DNA from: Bacteroidales bacterium
GTDB lineage: Bacteria > Bacteroidota > Bacteroidia > Bacteroidales > WCHB1-69
DNA: 64,000 bases
Assembly (NCBI GenBank): GCA_017525245.1
Contig: JAFXTE010000019.1
Coordinates: forward strand, 16,085 to 80,084
Reading direction: 5' to 3'
The notes below the pieces were generated by a model. That model searched no databases. It saw nothing but the letters and a program-made list of their open reading frames with translations, and had not been told where the DNA came from. Each line of letters opens with the position of its first letter. Position 1 is the stretch's first letter. This document shows positions 42,620 through 51,925 of this stretch, piece after piece. Both the position numbers and the translations under genes were made by a program.

Positions 42620-42644
42620 AGACGTTTCATGAAACGTCTCTACC
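42615..42644. repeat. 30-bp palindrome family, core TTTCATGAAA
   Basis: AGTAGAGACG, core, CGTCTCTACC: the outermost bases differ. The TAG of its left arm (42617-42619) is the stop codon of the LolC/E-like gene. Confidence 0.9.
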
Positions 42645-42670
42645 CTATATTATCCATAAAACTATGTCTT

Positions 42671-42752
42671 ATTCTTTGGCTGTTGGCTATTAGCCATTGG
42701 CTTTTGCATATAAACGAAAGCTAATAGCCAAAGACCAATAGCTAAAAGCCAT
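42671..42752. repeat. Inverted TTGGCTATTAGCC repeat block
   Basis: Copies of TTGGCTATTAGCC and CTAATAGCCAAAG / AATAGCTAAAAGCC face each other across a short AT stretch, in a convergent gap. It belongs to the same family as 23817-23908 and may act as a bidirectional terminator. Confidence 0.65.
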
Positions 42753-42796
42753 ATCAAGCAGGTATCAACTACGAATACTGATTTACAAAACGCAAA

Positions 42797-42964
42797 TTAT
42801 TGTTGTTTCTCCTTTTTTTTCATCCAGAAATACATACCCCAATAGGCGAGCGTCACGCCAAGGGTGATGCCCACCACTATCGGGAATCGCTGCTTCAGCG
42901 AGGAGAAAGTGATGGGTATCAGCAGAGCTGCCAACAACATGAAATAACGCAAAACAGCCTTCAT
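42797..42964 (-). CDS. Small membrane protein coupled to valS
   Basis: A 55-residue frame starting MKAVLRYFMLLAALLIPITF. The ATG follows the valS stop TAG after a single base (TAG-C-ATG), a spacing that implies translational coupling. Two hydrophobic helices are predicted at residues ~4-20 and ~28-48, and the C-terminus is strongly basic (MKKKEKQQ), as expected for a two-helix inner-membrane protein with a cytoplasmic tail. A convergent repeat block follows immediately. No family is recognised. It is short enough to be missed by length cut-offs. Confidence 0.7.
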   Translation of the reverse strand: MKAVLRYFMLLAALLIPITFSSLKQRFPIVVGITLGVTLAYWGMYFWMKKKEKQQ

Positions 42965-42965
42965 G

Positions 42966-45605
42966 CTACTTTAATTTAGCCAGTTGCTCATTGATGATGC
43001 GGATTTTCTCTTCCGCGTCGGATTGCTTTTTGCGCTCAATATCAACTACTTGCTGCGGCGCGTTATTCACGAAACGTTCGTTGGAGAGCTTCTTCAACAC
43101 ATTCTGCAGGAAACCTTCCGCATATTTGAGGTCAGCTTCTAACTTCTTGATTTCCTCATCCATATCCACCAGTCCAGTCAAAGGCATGGAATACTGGATT
43201 TTGTTTTCGATGAACGAAGCCCCGTCAATGTCTTTACTTTCCAGATAGTTAATATGTTCCAGATTGCAAAGTTTAGCAATCACTGCGTCGGTGGCGGGAT
43301 TGGCTGCTGACGGATTGGTATAAACGTTGAGCGTAAGGGCTTTCTTTTGCGGAATGTTCTTCTCCGTTCTGATGCGACGCACCTGGTCAATGACCTTACG
43401 GGCGGCGGCGAAATCATCCAGCACTTTCTGGTTCACCTCAGCTTCCACCTCAGGCATCTTCGTCATCATAATGGACTCTTTTTCGCCTCTCTGACGCATC
43501 GTCTGCCACAATTCTTCCGTGATGAACGGCATAAACGGGTGCAAAATCTGCATCAACACTTCGAAAATGTCGATGATTTCCCGGTAGGTCTTGCCATCGA
43601 TAGGCTGCTGAAAACCGGGTTTCACCACTTCGAGGAAGCAGGAGCAGAAATCGTCCCACACGAGTTTGTAGATGTCCATCAGGGCTTCGGAAATGCGGTA
43701 GCGTTTCACATTCCACTGCACGCCTTGCAGCACTTCCGTCATACGCTCGTGAATCCAGGTTATAGCGGTTTCGGTGTGCAGCGGTTGCGGCAGATTATCA
43801 TCAACCTGCCAGCCTCTTACCAAGCGGAAGGCGTTCCAGAGCTTGTTGCTGAAATTACGACCCTGTTCGCACAGAGATTCGTCAAACAGCAGGTCGTTGC
43901 CGGCGGGCGAACTGAGCAACATACCGAAACGCACGCCATCGGCACCGTATTTCTCCATCAGCATGATGGGATCGGGCGAGTTGCCGAGCTGCTTCGACAT
44001 CTTGCGGTGCAACTTGTCGCGCACCGTACCCGTGAAATACACATCCTTGAACGGAATCTTGCCGCGCCACTCCAGACCGGCCATGATCATACGCGCTACC
44101 CAGAAGAAGATGATGTCGGGGGCCGTGATCAAAACCGCCGTCGGATAATAGTAGTTGATTTCCGGATTGTCGGGGTGACGGATGCCGTCGAACACGGAGA
44201 TCGGCCACAACCACGAGGAGAACCACGTGTCCATTACATCCTCGTCTTGCTTTAAGTCATTGGCAGTCAGATTCAGTTCGGGAAATTTTTGACGAGCGAT
44301 GTTCAAAGCCTCGTCGACATTGTGCGCCACCACAAATTCGTGGTTCGGCAGATACCAAGCTGGGATGCGGTGTCCCCACCAAAGCTGGCGGCTGATACAC
44401 CAGTCTTTGATGTTCTCCATCCAGTGGGCGTAAGTGTTCTTGAACTTCTCAGGATGGAAATTAATGTCGCCGTTCATCACGGCATCGAGGGCGGGTTTCG
44501 CTAATTCACCCATCTTGCAGAACCATTGCATAGAGAGTTTCGGCTCGATGACTTCGTTGGTGCGTTCCGAGAAGCCCACTTTGTTTGTGTAATCCTCAAT
44601 CTTCACGAGATTGCCTCCCTCCTCCAACAACGGAATAATGGCCTTCCGCGCCTCAAAACGGTCCATGCCCACGAGGAACTGCGCGTTCTCGTTCAGCGTG
44701 CCGTTGTCGTTGAAGATGTTGATGGTCTCCAGATGGTGTTTGATGCCGAGGTTGTAGTCATTGATGTCGTGCGCCGGTGTGATTTTCAGCGCGCCGGTAC
44801 CGAACTCGCGTTCCACATATTCATCGTAAATCAAAGGAATAGAACGGTTTACGATAGGAACGATGGCGCGTTTGCCTTTGTATTTGGCATAACGCTCGTC
44901 CTCAGGATGCATACAGATGGCCGTATCGCCGAGGATGGTTTCCGGACGGGTTGTGGCAATCGTGATGTACTCATTCTCTTCGCCCTCAATTTGATAGCGG
45001 ACGTAATAGAGTTTCGACTGCAACTCTTTGTAAATCACCTCTTCGTCGGAAACGGCGGTCAACGCTTTGGGATCCCAGTTGACCATGCGCACACCACGGT
45101 AAATCTTACCCTTGTTGTACAGATCGACAAACACGTCAGTCACGGCTTCCGACATCTCCGGATCCATGGTGAATTTGGTGCGCTCCCAATCGCAGGAAGC
45201 ACCTAACTTACGGAGCTGTTTGAGGATAATGCCACCGTACTTCTCTTTCCATTCCCAAGCGTGCTTCAGAAATTCCTCTCGCGTAAGATCCTTTTTGTCA
45301 ATGCCTTGCTCTTTGAGGTAAGCCACCACTTTGGCTTCTGTGGCGATAGAGGCGTGGTCGGTGCCAGGCACCCAAACGGCGTTGAAACCCTTCATGCGGG
45401 CGCGACGAATCATCACATCCTGTAAGGTGTTGTTGAGCATGTGTCCCATGTGTAGCACGCCCGTCACGTTCGGCGGCGGAATCACGATGGAATATGCCGG
45501 TCTGCTGTCGGGTTCGGAGTGGAAAAAGCGATTCTCCATCCAAAACTGGTACCATTTGTCCTCAACCGCAATCGGGTCGTATTTGGTATTGATTTCTGTA
45601 GCCAT
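42966..45605 (-). CDS. valS: Valyl-tRNA synthetase
   Basis: An 879-residue class Ia synthetase. [16 protein letters not shown] (HIGH at residues 52-55) and [12 protein letters not shown] (KMSKS motif, Lys near 534) are intact. The CP1 editing domain holds [12 protein letters not shown] and the catalytic [14 protein letters not shown]. The C-terminal ~75 residues form the Val-specific coiled coil ([20 protein letters not shown]). Length is normal. Its stop is followed after one base by a small membrane protein gene. The promoter is TATCTTTG at 45676-45683. Confidence 0.97.
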   Translation of the reverse strand: MATEINTKYDPIAVEDKWYQFWMENRFFHSEPDSRPAYSIVIPPPNVTGVLHMGHMLNNTLQDVMIRRARMKGFNAVWVPGTDHASIATEAKVVAYLKEQGIDKKDLTREEFLKHAWEWKEKYGGIILKQLRKLGASCDWERTKFTMDPEMSEAVTDVFVDLYNKGKIYRGVRMVNWDPKALTAVSDEEVIYKELQSKLYYVRYQIEGEENEYITIATTRPETILGDTAICMHPEDERYAKYKGKRAIVPIVNRSIPLIYDEYVEREFGTGALKITPAHDINDYNLGIKHHLETINIFNDNGTLNENAQFLVGMDRFEARKAIIPLLEEGGNLVKIEDYTNKVGFSERTNEVIEPKLSMQWFCKMGELAKPALDAVMNGDINFHPEKFKNTYAHWMENIKDWCISRQLWWGHRIPAWYLPNHEFVVAHNVDEALNIARQKFPELNLTANDLKQDEDVMDTWFSSWLWPISVFDGIRHPDNPEINYYYPTAVLITAPDIIFFWVARMIMAGLEWRGKIPFKDVYFTGTVRDKLHRKMSKQLGNSPDPIMLMEKYGADGVRFGMLLSSPAGNDLLFDESLCEQGRNFSNKLWNAFRLVRGWQVDDNLPQPLHTETAITWIHERMTEVLQGVQWNVKRYRISEALMDIYKLVWDDFCSCFLEVVKPGFQQPIDGKTYREIIDIFEVLMQILHPFMPFITEELWQTMRQRGEKESIMMTKMPEVEAEVNQKVLDDFAAARKVIDQVRRIRTEKNIPQKKALTLNVYTNPSAANPATDAVIAKLCNLEHINYLESKDIDGASFIENKIQYSMPLTGLVDMDEEIKKLEADLKYAEGFLQNVLKKLSNERFVNNAPQQVVDIERKKQSDAEEKIRIINEQLAKLK

Positions 45606-45675
45606 GTTTGTTCTAATCTAACCTGTTATATATTAACGATTTACAATGAAAATTTTCCCTTTTTGAAAGGAAGCG

Positions 45676-45683
45676 CAAAGATA
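45676..45683 (-). promoter_or_regulatory. Promoter -7 box of valS
   Basis: TATCTTTG on the minus strand, giving a leader of about 65 nt. Confidence 0.65.
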
Positions 45684-45807
45684 CAATTTTTTGTGAAAGA
45701 TAATACGTGCAGAAATCTCGCATATCCCCAACTGAAGAAGAGATAATCATCCCATATCCAGTGCGGTCGGTATAAGATTCGGTTGACCAATGCTAATAAA
45801 TAAAGCT

Positions 45808-46821
45808 TTATCTTTGCATCAGTTTTAGAATTTCCACCTCAGGCAGCCCTGTGATTCTTGCAACCATTGTGGTGTCAAGACCTTCTTCAAGCATATTGAG
45901 CGTGAGCTGGTATTTCTCATTGGTGCGTCCTTCTTCACGTCCTTCTTCACGTCCTTCTTCACGTCCTTCTTCACGTCCTTCTTCACGTCCTTCTTTGATG
46001 CCTTGCTCATAGCCCAATTTCCTACCGTCCTCGAGGGCAACGTTCATGGCATCACGCACATCATAATAGTCCATCAGGCTCTTTTTGTACTTCTTCTTTT
46101 CCATTTTGGTGAGTTTAGAAAACCTGCAGTCCTCAAACAGCCCACGGAAAATCTCGTCTTCATCCGACAAATCCTGTTCATTCATCTGGTGCATATTTTT
46201 TAGGATGAACGCCCATTTCTGCTTGTCATCCAGAAAGTTGATGTTTTTCAGCTGTCCGATATTCTGCGCTGCAAATTTACTCAATTCTAAAAAACAAAAT
46301 ACTTTTTTTTCAGAATAAACCACATTTTCGTCATCTTTCAGCTTTACTATGTGGAAAGCCTTTTCGCTGTGTACAAACTCGTCAGAATCGTAATCCATTA
46401 TGTTAAAAGATATTACGGTCGGGATATTGTATTTCATATCCCCACGCTCAACCTCACTGCTCACCACACGGCTGTCGTAGGTGATAATTCTGTTTTGGAA
46501 GAACGACTGCTTGGAGCGCTGCATTTCGATGATGAAGTGCTTGTCAGTATTCGTTACGCAGTAGATGTCAAACACTACCCTTTTCTCCGATTCCCTCTCT
46601 CCGAATAACTCCGTGGGCTTGAAGGTAATGCTGACAACATCACGCATAATGTCTGGGAGAAAAGCCCGAAGGAAACAAATCAACCTATCCGGACCTCTCC
46701 GTGTCATGAAGAAAATTCTTTTAATGCCAAAGTCGGTTAATGGGTTGATGTAAAAGAGGTGTTCGATTCCGGCACCGTAGTTAGAGTTGTTTTTGTTTGG
46801 TTTTTCGTTTTTTTCTCTCAT
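45808..46821 (-). CDS. Rpn-family (PD-(D/E)XK) recombination-promoting nuclease/putative transposase
   Basis: A 337-residue protein of the Rpn/TIGR01784 family (Transposase_31-like). It has the usual opening INPLTDFGIKRIFF, the nuclease core VVFDIYCVTNTDKHFIIEMQ (D, E-x-Q) and SFFQNRIITYDSR. A middle segment MNEQDLSDEDEIFRGLFEDC and a C-terminal hydrophilic repeat EEGR x 6, encoded by a 12-bp tandem array, follow. Family members are DNA endonucleases that promote recombination but are not classic IS transposases; no terminal inverted repeats are seen. The promoter TTGACA-17-TATTTTTG lies about 120 bp upstream. Confidence 0.88.
   Translation of the reverse strand: MREKNEKPNKNNSNYGAGIEHLFYINPLTDFGIKRIFFMTRRGPDRLICFLRAFLPDIMRDVVSITFKPTELFGERESEKRVVFDIYCVTNTDKHFIIEMQRSKQSFFQNRIITYDSRVVSSEVERGDMKYNIPTVISFNIMDYDSDEFVHSEKAFHIVKLKDDENVVYSEKKVFCFLELSKFAAQNIGQLKNINFLDDKQKWAFILKNMHQMNEQDLSDEDEIFRGLFEDCRFSKLTKMEKKKYKKSLMDYYDVRDAMNVALEDGRKLGYEQGIKEGREEGREEGREEGREEGREEGRTNEKYQLTLNMLEEGLDTTMVARITGLPEVEILKLMQR
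45925..45996. repeat. Six 12-bp tandem repeats inside the Rpn gene
   Basis: ACGTCCTTCTTC repeated six times in frame (first and last units have one change), encoding EEGR units near the C-terminus. It can expand or contract without a frameshift. Confidence 0.95.
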
Positions 46822-46939
46822 CGTTTTTTGTTTGGTTAATCGTTTTGTTTCTTGTGGTTGGATAGTTTGTCAATGGAACGTGTCAATGCACTCATCTACA
46901 GGATCATCTCTCGTTCTTTTAGACTTCTTTTTCCACCTG
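46822..46939. other. Leader of the Rpn gene
   Basis: This 118-bp T/G-rich leader holds no frame with coding character. The stretch 46971-47185 beyond the promoter is AT-rich and empty apart from the aminotransferase promoter. Confidence 0.4.
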
Positions 46940-46970
46940 CAAAAATACATCAGAAAACAACCTTTGTCAA
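46940..46970 (-). promoter_or_regulatory. Strong promoter of the Rpn-family gene
   Basis: TTGACA (46965-46970), 17-bp spacer, TATTTTTG (46940-46947). The TTGACAAAGG stretch is shared with the promoter at 40003-40033. Confidence 0.75.
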
Positions 46971-47185
46971 TAGATTTTTAAAATTTTTGTTCCACCCTGA
47001 TATTCACTGTGTTACATGATTTTTTAGAAAATTAATTAATAGTATATAGTTAATTTTAAGTAAGCATTTGGAAGTTTTTGGCGATTTTTTTCCGAAACTC
47101 ACTAATTCCTGACTTCGTAATTTTGCGGGCATCGAAAGGCTTTGCGTTTGCATTTTTTCCTGTCCGCATGTATTCATAATTTGCG

Positions 47186-47193
47186 TATCTTTG
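47186..47193 (+). promoter_or_regulatory. Promoter -7 box of the aminotransferase gene
   Basis: TATCTTTG, 35 bp upstream of the ATG at 47229. It excludes the upstream ATG at 47142. Confidence 0.65.
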
Positions 47194-47228
47194 CCGTCCA
47201 ATTTTCAGATACAAAAAAAGTTAACAAT

Positions 47229-48461
47229 ATGGAAAGAATTTCAAAAAGAGTGCTGGGAATGCCCGCATCAGAAACATTGGCCATGACCGCATTGGCACGT
47301 GAGTTAAAGGATAAAGGTCAGGATGTCATCAGCCTGAGCATCGGTGAACCGGATTTCAATACGCCGGAAACCGTGAAGGAATACGCCAAACAGGCTATCG
47401 ACGACAATTTCACACATTATCCGCCAGTTCCCGGTTATGCCGACCTTCTGAAAGCCATCAGCCATAAGTTCAAGAGAGACAACAATTTGGATTACACCAC
47501 GCAACAGATTGTCGTCTCCACGGGAGGTAAACAAGCCATCTACCAAACAGTTATGGCATTGGTAAACCCCGGTGACGAGGTGATTATTCCCACTCCTTAT
47601 TGGGTTTCTTATCGTGCCATCGCGCAAATGGCCGAAGCTGAAATCAAGTACGTCCCTTGCAAGATTGAGAACGATTTCAAGATTACGCCCGCACAGTTGG
47701 AGGCCGCCATCACCCCGAAAACCAAGCTGATGATGTTCAGCAGCCCTTCCAACCCCACGGGTATGATCTATTCCAAGGAGGAACTCCGCGCCATCGCCGA
47801 GGTGGTTGCCAAACACCCGCAAATGATGATCATGTCGGACGAAATTTACGAACACATCAATTTCGTAGGTGGTCATGAGAGCATTGCACAGTTCGATTTC
47901 ATTAAGGACCAAGTGGTTACCGTTAATGGCGTGGCGAAAGGTTTCGCCATGACGGGCTGGCGTATCGGTTTCATCGGTGCTCCCGTGGAGGTGGCCAAGG
48001 CCTGCAACAAGCTGCAAGGACAAATCACTTCCGCTACCGGCTCCATCTCCCAACGCGCCGCGCTGAGAGCCATGGAAATGGATCCCAAAACCTCGGAGGA
48101 CATCATCAAGATGCGGAACATCTTCAAGATGCGTCGCGATATGGTCTATGACCTGCTGAAGCAAATCCCCGGTTTTGAGGTCACGCTGCCGCAGGGCGCA
48201 TTCTACTTCTTCCCGAAAGTGAGCAGTCTGTTCGGCAAACAGGTGCCTGCTGACTCCAAATTCGCCGCACAGTACAACAAGACCGTTATTGAGAACTCCA
48301 CCGACCTCGCATTCTACTTCCTGCTGGACGCCAGCGTTTCCACCGTGCAAGGCACCGCCTTCGGTGACGACGACTGCATCCGCCTCTCCTACGCCACCTC
48401 CGAAGACCGCCTCAAAGAAGCCTGCAAACGCATCAAACAGGCCGTTGAAAATCTGAAATAA
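47229..48461 (+). CDS. Class I/II pyridoxal-phosphate aminotransferase (aspartate aminotransferase type)
   Basis: A 410-residue PLP enzyme of the AAT subgroup Ib, probably aspartate:2-oxoglutarate aminotransferase. Diagnostic segments are LSIGEPDFNTPE, the PLP-phosphate region FSSPSNPTGMIY, MSDEIYEHI (PLP-ring Asp and Tyr) and VNGVAKGFAMTGWRIGF with Schiff-base Lys237. Near the C-terminus, RLSYATSED carries the carboxylate-binding Arg. Substrate range (Asp, Phe, prephenate) cannot be fixed from sequence. It is monocistronic, and a strong hairpin follows. Confidence 0.93.
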   Translation: MERISKRVLGMPASETLAMTALARELKDKGQDVISLSIGEPDFNTPETVKEYAKQAIDDNFTHYPPVPGYADLLKAISHKFKRDNNLDYTTQQIVVSTGGKQAIYQTVMALVNPGDEVIIPTPYWVSYRAIAQMAEAEIKYVPCKIENDFKITPAQLEAAITPKTKLMMFSSPSNPTGMIYSKEELRAIAEVVAKHPQMMIMSDEIYEHINFVGGHESIAQFDFIKDQVVTVNGVAKGFAMTGWRIGFIGAPVEVAKACNKLQGQITSATGSISQRAALRAMEMDPKTSEDIIKMRNIFKMRRDMVYDLLKQIPGFEVTLPQGAFYFFPKVSSLFGKQVPADSKFAAQYNKTVIENSTDLAFYFLLDASVSTVQGTAFGDDDCIRLSYATSEDRLKEACKRIKQAVENLK

Positions 48462-48484
48462 TTAAAATAACAACTTCCTTAAGC

Positions 48485-48550
48485 AGCCCCGAAGGGGCAA
48501 GACGCGCGAAGCGCTAATAACCCCCACACAAGCGTCAGCGTTGTGTGGGG
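48485..48550 (+). terminator. GC-rich hairpins after the aminotransferase gene
   Basis: GCCCC-GAAG-GGGC-type small hairpin (48485-48497), then a perfect 10-bp stem CCCCACACAA (48522-48531) / TTGTGTGGGG (48541-48550) with loop GCGTCAGCG. There is no T-tract. It may be a processing signal or part of the protease leader. Confidence 0.5.
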
Positions 48551-48569
48551 TTAACAAAACGAAAAAAAC

Positions 48570-51500
48570 ATGAACAAATTCAAGAAATCAATGACAGTTA
48601 TGGCCATCATCATGGGCATGGTGGCAATCTCACAAGCGCAGAACATCCGGTTTACGCTGCTCAGCTCCACACAAAGCGAGGCAGTGGTGCGGGTCGATTT
48701 CGGCACCTACCAAACGGAAACGGTTTTCGTGAACGACGAGGATATGCAAAAACTGATCATGGCGGACGCTTATCCCGTCTTGAAAAAAGGCAGCCCTGAG
48801 TTGCTCCAAACGGCATTTTCCTTGATAGTACCCGAAGGAAGCAACCCTGAAACGGAAATCCTGGATGCGCAATACACTGTTGTAGAGTCTTTTGCCTTAG
48901 CGCCATCAAAAGGTAATCTATATCGTAATGTGGATCCGGAGAATGTTCCATATACGAAAAACGCAGATTATCAAGCGGCCGACTACCTATTAGGCAATGC
49001 AATACAAACGGGAGAAACCTATCAGCTTCGTGATTACCAGGGAATGAATTTCAAGGTTTATCCTTTTGATTACAACCCTGTGGCGCAGAAGCTGAAGATT
49101 TACTCTTCCGTGACAGTCAAGGTGACATTCAACAGCACGAGGTCTGTGACCGCTGCCACTAAGATCAACCGCACATTCGAAGCCGTTTATGCCAACCAAT
49201 TCTTGAATTACCATGGTTTGCGCAGTACTCCCGTAACCGAAGAAGGTGACATTCTTATTATCTGTCCCGAAAACTTCATGGAAGCCATGCAGCCGTATGT
49301 TGACTGGAAAATCCGGAACGGCTATAACACTGAAATGGTTACGGTGACTGCTGCCGGCAACAATGCAAATGCCATAAAAACTTACATCACAAATTATTAT
49401 AATGAACACAATCTGGCTTTTGTGATTATTGTGGGTGACAACGCCCAATTCCCCACCCCGACCGTAAGTGGTAACAAATCTGATAATTACTTTACGGAAA
49501 TCGCAGGTAATGATAGTTACCCCGACATCATTTTAGGCAAGATTTCCGCTGAAAACGTAGCACAAGTGGAAACTCAGGTGCAACGCTTCATCGAATACGA
49601 ACAGAATCCTCCCGAGACCTCCCACTTCCCCTCTTTCATGGGCATCGCCTCCAGTCAAGGTCCTGGCGACAACAATGAGTACGACTACCAGCATATTCGC
49701 AATATCAACAATAAACTGCAAAATTACACCTATACATCTGGTTATGAACTGTTTGAAGGCAGTCAAGGTGGTTTGGACGCATCCGGAAACCCTACTGCTG
49801 CGATGGTGACAACGGGTGTTAACAATGGTGTCGGAATTATAAGCTACTGTGGTCACGGCGACGTGCAGATGTGGGTCACCACCAGCTTTAACAATAGCAA
49901 TGTCAATAGTTTGACAAATGTCGGCATGCTCCCGTTCATTCTTTCAGTGGCTTGTGTTAACGGTGAATACCACACGGGCACTTGTTTTGCCGAAGCTTGG
50001 CTGCGCGCCACGCACAACGGACAACCAACAGGTGCTGTCGGTTTTACAGGCTCTACCATCAACCAACCGTGGAATTCGCCCATGTGCGCCCAAGATGCCA
50101 TGATTGACCTTTTAATCGGTACTAACCAAGATAATCAGAACTTTACTTTCGGTGGCATGTTTTTCAACGGGATGATTAAAATGTTGGATGTCTATAACGA
50201 TGTGGAAGTTTTTCGCACCTGGATTCTGTTCGGTGACCCCACGCTTCAGATGCGCACCGCTGTTCCCGAACAACTTGAAGTCACCCACAATGCCATCCTT
50301 CCCGCCGGCACTCCTTCTCTGACATTTTCTTCCGCAGTTGAGAATGCCAAAATCACAGTTACCCATAACAACGAAGTCGTGGCGACAGGTCGCATTACAG
50401 GTGGTGAATATACGCTCACTTTCAACGACACTTATCTGCCAACAGACACGCTGAAAGTATTAGCCACCGCCACAAACTATCTTCCTTATGAAGGCACGAT
50501 AAATTTCATTCCAAACGAGGGACCTTATGTGATTATAGGTGACCTGACCCTGACTGACAAAACCCTTCCGTTTGTGAACAACCAGTCTAATAATTTGCCA
50601 GAATTTGGTAAAACCATGACCGTGACACCGCAAATCATCAACATCGGTAATCAGAATGCCTCTAATGTGCGCATCAATGTCTCCACTGAAGACGAATACA
50701 TCACTTTGAACAATCCGATTCTGACTGTCACAACGTTACCTTCACACGACACGTTGGCCAATTCACCCACATTCACCTTCTCGGTCAAGAATGTTGTGCC
50801 TGCCAACCACAATGCCGTCATCAAAATGGAAATCATCTTCAATAATGACACCTTACGGCAATCCAAATCAGTGAAATTGTACGCACCGCAGCTGAATATC
50901 ATCTCGTTAGTGATTGACGATACGGAGACTGGCAACGGCAACAACAAAGCTGACTACGGCGAAACTATTAATTGCAACTTCACCATTGCCAACACGGGAA
51001 ACATGCCTATCGTTGGCGGAAACATCTTCTTTGAAAATCAAGGCGATGAATTAAGTCTTCAGACTGACCCGATCTTTTTCCCAGCAATAGACATTAATGG
51101 CACCACAACGGTTACATTACCTGTTACGGTCAACAGCATCATCCAAGAACCGACAATTTCCTACATCAAAGCCGGGCTTTGGGTCAACTATTTTTACGCA
51201 TCCGCCTATTTTCCTGTTAGAATCGGAGCAGTGATGGAAGACTGGGAAACAGGGGACTTCTACAATATGAGTTGGCAAAACACCTCTTCCACCCCGTGGA
51301 CTATCACCACAACATCACCATTTGAAGGCACCTACTGCGCCAAATCAGGAACTATCGGCAACAGTGCCAATACAACGTTGAGAGTCACAGACACCGCTAC
51401 TGTCTCTGACAGCATCTCTTTCTTCTATAAAGTGTCCAGCGAACAGAACTATGACAAACTGACGTTTAAGATCGACGGACAGACCAAGGGCGAATGGAGC

Positions 51501-51923
51501 GGAAACATTAGTTGGACCCGCGCTGCCTACCCGGTGAATGCTGGTCCACACACCTACACATGGACTTATTCCAAAGATTACTACGGAACCTCTGGCAAAG
51601 ACTGCGCTTACATCGATGCTATTGCATTCCCTTGCGGAAAAGTGAATTATCCAGTTTCTATTCAAGAAATTGCACTAAACTCCGATTCTTATCAAGTTTG
51701 GCCAAATCCGGCCACAGATGTTCTTCATCTTCAATTACTGGATAATTCTGATAATCAAGGTTATACATACCAATTGTTAAGTCTTGCTGGCAAACTGTTG
51801 CAGGGCGGACGCTTGTCGGATAATACTGAAATTGATGTGAGGAGTCTCGTTTCAGGAATTTATTTCTTGAGAATAGAAAACAGCCTGCATCAGACACAAA
51901 CTGTCAAATTCATCAAGAAATAG
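48570..51923 (+). CDS. Gingipain-type C25 cysteine protease with T9SS C-terminal domain
   Basis: A 1117-residue secreted protein. The Sec signal peptide covers residues 1-24 (SQAQN at the cleavage site). A propeptide-like region (~25-215) comes next, then the C25 catalytic domain with FVIIVGDNAQFPTP (~290), the catalytic His in ISYCGHGDV (~428) and the catalytic Cys in ILSVACVNGEYH (~461). Immunoglobulin-like and CARDB-like repeats follow, and a jelly-roll domain with SISFFYKVSSE near 950. The last ~75 residues (VWPNPATDVLHLQL ... GIYFLRI ... KFIKK) form a type A sorting domain for the type IX system, so the protein should be released or anchored on the cell surface. surE starts 2 bp after the stop. 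Confidence 0.93.
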   Translation: MNKFKKSMTVMAIIMGMVAISQAQNIRFTLLSSTQSEAVVRVDFGTYQTETVFVNDEDMQKLIMADAYPVLKKGSPELLQTAFSLIVPEGSNPETEILDAQYTVVESFALAPSKGNLYRNVDPENVPYTKNADYQAADYLLGNAIQTGETYQLRDYQGMNFKVYPFDYNPVAQKLKIYSSVTVKVTFNSTRSVTAATKINRTFEAVYANQFLNYHGLRSTPVTEEGDILIICPENFMEAMQPYVDWKIRNGYNTEMVTVTAAGNNANAIKTYITNYYNEHNLAFVIIVGDNAQFPTPTVSGNKSDNYFTEIAGNDSYPDIILGKISAENVAQVETQVQRFIEYEQNPPETSHFPSFMGIASSQGPGDNNEYDYQHIRNINNKLQNYTYTSGYELFEGSQGGLDASGNPTAAMVTTGVNNGVGIISYCGHGDVQMWVTTSFNNSNVNSLTNVGMLPFILSVACVNGEYHTGTCFAEAWLRATHNGQPTGAVGFTGSTINQPWNSPMCAQDAMIDLLIGTNQDNQNFTFGGMFFNGMIKMLDVYNDVEVFRTWILFGDPTLQMRTAVPEQLEVTHNAILPAGTPSLTFSSAVENAKITVTHNNEVVATGRITGGEYTLTFNDTYLPTDTLKVLATATNYLPYEGTINFIPNEGPYVIIGDLTLTDKTLPFVNNQSNNLPEFGKTMTVTPQIINIGNQNASNVRINVSTEDEYITLNNPILTVTTLPSHDTLANSPTFTFSVKNVVPANHNAVIKMEIIFNNDTLRQSKSVKLYAPQLNIISLVIDDTETGNGNNKADYGETINCNFTIANTGNMPIVGGNIFFENQGDELSLQTDPIFFPAIDINGTTTVTLPVTVNSIIQEPTISYIKAGLWVNYFYASAYFPVRIGAVMEDWETGDFYNMSWQNTSSTPWTITTTSPFEGTYCAKSGTIGNSANTTLRVTDTATVSDSISFFYKVSSEQNYDKLTFKIDGQTKGEWSGNISWTRAAYPVNAGPHTYTWTYSKDYYGTSGKDCAYIDAIAFPCGKVNYPVSIQEIALNSDSYQVWPNPATDVLHLQLLDNSDNQGYTYQLLSLAGKLLQGGRLSDNTEIDVRSLVSGIYFLRIENSLHQTQTVKFIKK

Positions 51924-51925
51924 TC

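Noticed and set aside
45809-45816. Plus-strand TATCTTTG at the 3' end of the Rpn gene
   Set aside because: It falls within the last codons of the Rpn gene and no plus-strand gene follows it.
45808-46821. Rpn-family gene as an insertion sequence
   Set aside because: No terminal inverted repeats or target duplication could be seen. Members of this family are not typical IS transposases.
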